Part shown: positions 6,059-8,589 of the stretch, piece by piece
Numbering within the stretch: the stretch's first letter is position 1
How the letters are laid out: the number at the start of each line of letters is the position of its first letter
Assembly: GCA_028285285.1 (NCBI GenBank)
Contig: JANQPW010000621.1
Coordinates: forward strand, 1-8,589
Length of the DNA stretch: 8,589 nt
From: Silvanigrellales bacterium
Lineage (GTDB): Bacteria > Bdellovibrionota_B > Oligoflexia > Silvanigrellales > Silvanigrellaceae
Direction: 5' to 3'
The notes under the pieces: model-generated
Database searches by the model: none
Told to the model about the DNA's origin: nothing
The model's input: only the letters and a program-made list of their open reading frames with translations
Made by a program: the position numbers and the translations under genes

Positions 6059-7291
6059 GTGTTTCGAATTCTCAGACGGTGGAGTTTTGTTCTTGGGCTG
6101 TGTGCCATCTCTGCAAATGGCGGGTGTGTTATTCGTCAGATGGAGAGAGGCGATCCAAAGGGCCTGGTTGTTGGGTCGGGTGGGGCAGTGATCCGTGACA
6201 CAACTCAAGGGTGCAATTGGCACATCAGTGACCTTCGCTTTCCAGAAGTGTGGCGGCGTGTGTCGGAACGATCAGGAATGCCCGCTGGCTCGCGTACAAA
6301 AGTTTCCATCTTTGACACGGGTATTCTCAGGCACACGGAGTTGCTCAACTCTGGAATCACTTTCGACACGGGGTATGATGCTGTTTTTGATATTCGAGGC
6401 CATCCCTTCCCGCAAACAAGGGCGGGTTTCCATGCATGGGTGCACGGCACCCACACTGCAGCATCTTTGCTCAGCCCAGCTGAGAAACATCCGGAAACTC
6501 AAGGGCCTCATGGAATTGTTGGGGTTGCCCCGCATGTTCGCTTCTTGCCCATCCGATCCACCAACCGCATCATTTTGACAAATAGCCTTCTTTCCAGATT
6601 GACAGGCAATAGAGGCAACACTGAAATTGAGTACGAGCGTGCGTTCCAATATGCTCGAAGCCAAGGGGTGGACATCATTTCGTTCTCGCTGGGGGGGCTT
6701 TTTAGCGGACTCACGCTGCAGAAGATCGAGAAGATCACACAAAAAGCAGCCGAGGCTGGCATGATTGTTGTGGCCACCACGGGGCACTCCATTCCCATAG
6801 GCAGACTTTCATTTGGGGCTCCCACAAGCCCGGGCGACACCCTCTACACCGTAGGAGTGACAGGTTCAGTGCGGGGGGGAGGCATTTGGAAACACAGTGT
6901 CCCCAGCCCGAAGATAGACATTGCTGCGCCGGCCTATCCCATGTGTTGGGCCGATTTGCGCAGGAGGGAAGACGAGGGCCCTCGTTGGCCCCTGGAGAGT
7001 TTTGTTCAAGTGGGAGACGGTGGAACAAGCTTTTCCACGGTTATTGTGGCCGGGGCGCTTGCCCTCTGGCTCGATTACCACAATGAGGAGATCCGGTCGA
7101 CGTACTCAGGATTGGCCCGCACGGCGCTGGCAAAGTATGTCTTGGAAAAATCTGCGTCCTATGGCTACGCATGGCAAAATAAGGGGTTTGGGCCTGGTGT
7201 CTTGAACCCTCTGGCTCTGTTGGAAGTTCCTCTTCCCCATTTTGCGGAGCTGCGCAGCTGGTGCAAGAAGAAAAAACACTGCGTGATGTGA
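6059..7291 (+). CDS. Subtilisin-family (S8) protease-like lipoprotein with altered oxyanion hole
   Basis: From GTG at 6059 the product has 410 residues. Residues 1-22 (MFRILRRW, then a hydrophobic core) are an export signal and Cys23 follows NGG, an imperfect lipobox. The S8 fold follows: NWHISDL (53-59) resembles the start of a mature subtilase; catalytic Asp86 in VSIFDTGI; catalytic His129 in VHGTHTA; the substrate strand SFSLGG (208-213); and catalytic Ser324 in GDGGTSFST. The triad is intact, but the oxyanion-hole Asn expected in the VVAxxGN motif is His243 (VVATTGHS), and the Pro usual after GTSMAS is missing. Only about 30 residues separate Cys23 from the mature-like start, so there is no room for the usual roughly 80-residue I9 propeptide. 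Two cysteines (402, 408) flank a Lys4 run at the C-terminus. It could be a slow or specialised protease or a catalytically weak binding protein. It is followed after 10 bp by the DUF4105 gene. If translation starts at ATG 6014, add 15 to every residue number. Confidence 0.88.
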   Translation: MFRILRRWSFVLGLCAISANGGCVIRQMERGDPKGLVVGSGGAVIRDTTQGCNWHISDLRFPEVWRRVSERSGMPAGSRTKVSIFDTGILRHTELLNSGITFDTGYDAVFDIRGHPFPQTRAGFHAWVHGTHTAASLLSPAEKHPETQGPHGIVGVAPHVRFLPIRSTNRIILTNSLLSRLTGNRGNTEIEYERAFQYARSQGVDIISFSLGGLFSGLTLQKIEKITQKAAEAGMIVVATTGHSIPIGRLSFGAPTSPGDTLYTVGVTGSVRGGGIWKHSVPSPKIDIAAPAYPMCWADLRRREDEGPRWPLESFVQVGDGGTSFSTVIVAGALALWLDYHNEEIRSTYSGLARTALAKYVLEKSASYGYAWQNKGFGPGVLNPLALLEVPLPHFAELRSWCKKKKHCVM

Positions 7292-7301
7292 GGTTGGTCT
7301 G

Positions 7302-8378
7302 ATGGCAAGAACGAGGTGTCCCAGAACAATCGCAACTCCTATCCTTGGGGTTCTCCTGCTTGCTCATGGTGTGATCTCAAGCTGTGTTGCGCAGCGTTCA
7401 CCTCAATCCGAATTGCGCAGCTCTTCATCTTCTTCCAAAGGTGGGTTCGACCCCCAGTGCCAGCAAGACCCCTTAGACCCGTTCGAAGTTTCCAGCCGTT
7501 TGGCATCGGCTCCTCACCACTGCCTCGAGACCCGGCTCAAGCGAGGGGTTGTTGCGGTCGATCCCAGCGGACACTTGGTTGCTGTTGAGGCTCTGGCCGC
7601 TGAGGCTGCTCGTGTTGTTCACCTGGCTAATTTTCATCACAATGGTGTTTTTTGGCTGGTGCGACTCCCTTTGAAAAATATCAGCCGCATCATTTGGCAC
7701 ACGGAGTATTGGAATCCCGACTTGCCGGCCCCCTTTGACACGGCACATTCGCAAATTCGGATTGAGCTCTCCAAGCCCCTTGAGTTGCTCCGCCCCACCT
7801 CGGGGGCAATGAAAGGTCACCTTCAAATCGAGCCGCAGGCCCCAGGAGTTTCTGAGGTGCGGAATCTCATTTTTACCGCAGACGCTTCCGGCAGCCCTGG
7901 AGAATCAGTAGACATTGTTAAAGCGCAGTTTGGGGGGTATGTGTTGCTCAGAGGCGTGAAGTCACTTCAGCAACGAGCCAAAGAGATGTTTCTTGACGAA
8001 CATGTGACCTATCGCATCGCGCAGTTTGAGCTGCCGTTGACCCAAGAGGAACAAAGTGCGTTTGTTCTCGACTTTTTCAGACGAGCCCAAGGCGATTGGC
8101 TCCACATTCGGGAAGGAAGCAAACAGAGCCTTTACAACACCCTCAAGAAGAACTGCGCCACAGAGCTGAACGCTAGTGTTGACACAGCTTTGGGTGGTCT
8201 TATCTCAGGAAAGCTTAAGGGGTTCTGGGAAAAACTCCTTTGCTTCAACCCCACTGTGTTGGAACGTGCCCTTCTCAGAAATGAAAAAGTTGTTTCTTTG
8301 CCCGATATGCAGGTTGATCCCGAGCTCAAAGACGAGATTGGGTTTGAAATTGTGCCCGCCGTAAAGCGGCGCAAATGA
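7302..8378 (+). CDS. DUF4105/Lnb_N-like lipoprotein
   Basis: A 358-residue protein has a signal sequence (Arg-rich n-region, hydrophobic 10-24) and lipobox ISSC with Cys28, then a Ser-rich tether (40-45). The C-terminal two thirds resemble the DUF4105 (Lnb N-terminal) family: an AHSQIRIEL segment (148-156), a variable loop, GGYVLLRGVKS (211-221), the TYRIAQFELPLTQEEQ strand-helix region (236-251) and the family's Asn-Cys motif in LKKNCATEL (281-289, Cys285). Founding members in Gram-positives are lipoprotein N-acyltransferases using a Cys nucleophile; most Gram-negative homologues are uncharacterised, so transferase activity here is only a hypothesis. ATG at 7302 is preceded by GAGG (7290-7293), which overlaps the protease stop codon, implying translational coupling. 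The match was made by eye from motif order, so the family call is moderately sure. Confidence 0.75.
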   Translation: MARTRCPRTIATPILGVLLLAHGVISSCVAQRSPQSELRSSSSSSKGGFDPQCQQDPLDPFEVSSRLASAPHHCLETRLKRGVVAVDPSGHLVAVEALAAEAARVVHLANFHHNGVFWLVRLPLKNISRIIWHTEYWNPDLPAPFDTAHSQIRIELSKPLELLRPTSGAMKGHLQIEPQAPGVSEVRNLIFTADASGSPGESVDIVKAQFGGYVLLRGVKSLQQRAKEMFLDEHVTYRIAQFELPLTQEEQSAFVLDFFRRAQGDWLHIREGSKQSLYNTLKKNCATELNASVDTALGGLISGKLKGFWEKLLCFNPTVLERALLRNEKVVSLPDMQVDPELKDEIGFEIVPAVKRRK

Positions 8379-8589
8379 TCACTCGTATTTGCACTCTTGG
8401 TTTTCGGGGTCGAAGTTGAGCTTGGAGAGAGGCGTCACTTTCAGTTGGCGCTGCACCTGCGCGAGAGGAAGCTCCATCAGCTCCTCCCACTTCTGGGCGA
8501 GAAAGAACTCAGCCTTGGCCCCCATGCGATAGCCGAGAGCAAAGTAAGCCAGTTTCACGCAAACTTCTTTAGGTTGGTTGGAATAGGCA
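8379..8589 (-). CDS. C-terminal fragment of an unrecognised protein (runs off the window)
   Basis: The minus strand is open from the right edge to TGA at 8381-8379, giving the last 69 residues of a protein. The visible part begins AYSNQPKEVCVKLAYFALGY, continues with an amphipathic helical stretch (about 22-50), and ends PENQECKYE with a second Cys near the terminus. No family is recognisable from this fragment. Its stop codon directly abuts the stop of the DUF4105 gene on the other strand. Codon usage and the uninterrupted frame support it as coding. Confidence 0.68.
   Translation of the reverse strand, partial: AYSNQPKEVCVKLAYFALGYRMGAKAEFFLAQKWEELMELPLAQVQRQLKVTPLSKLNFDPENQECKYE

Noticed and set aside
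6272..6787. 171-codon minus-strand open frame
   Set aside because: It is fully antisense to the S8-like gene, whose frame contains the catalytic triad motifs.

Overview
The window reads as chromosomal DNA from a Gram-negative bacterium with a large repertoire of exported and lipid-anchored proteins. Base composition looks slightly above half G+C by eye, apart from one A/T-rich promoter-like patch near 5915-5950. The gene mix is a FecR-domain exported protein, a giant RCC1-repeat protein with a Pro-Thr linker, small Cys-rich lipoproteins, and a subtilase next to a DUF4105/Lnb-like protein. This resembles Bdellovibrionota, Oligoflexia or myxobacteria-type genomes, but that is inference from gene style only; there is no rRNA or other marker gene. 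No tRNA, rRNA, CRISPR array, IS element or phage gene was seen.

Layout. Positions 1-568 (minus) hold the N-terminal 189 residues of an exported FecR-domain protein that runs off the left edge. Positions 674-1294 (minus) encode a small Cys-rich lipoprotein of unknown function. A 418-base divergent intergenic region follows. Positions 1713-5213 (plus) encode the dominant gene, a 1166-residue exported RCC1-repeat protein. It has an N-terminal helical region, an acidic plus Pro-Thr linker encoded by tandem DNA repeats, a small beta domain and exactly 14 Cys-paired RCC1 blades. Convergent to it, 5249-5743 (minus) encodes another small Cys-rich lipoprotein. Positions 5744-6058 are an intergenic region with a terminator-like hairpin, two short inverted repeats and promoter-like sequence. 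Positions 6059-7291 and 7302-8378 (plus) form a tight two-gene operon: a subtilisin-family (S8) protease-like lipoprotein whose oxyanion-hole Asn is replaced by His, then a DUF4105/Lnb_N-like lipoprotein. Positions 8379-8589 (minus) are the C-terminal 69 codons of an unrecognised gene that abuts the operon stop to stop with no gap.

How the genes relate. Every gene whose N-terminus is visible carries an export signal, and five of six have a Cys placed like a lipoprotein lipidation site. The window is therefore an envelope or surface-protein neighbourhood. The best candidate for a functional unit is the S8-like plus DUF4105 pair, because of its tight spacing, shared predicted location and the altered protease active site. 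The other genes sit on alternating strands and need not be functionally linked.
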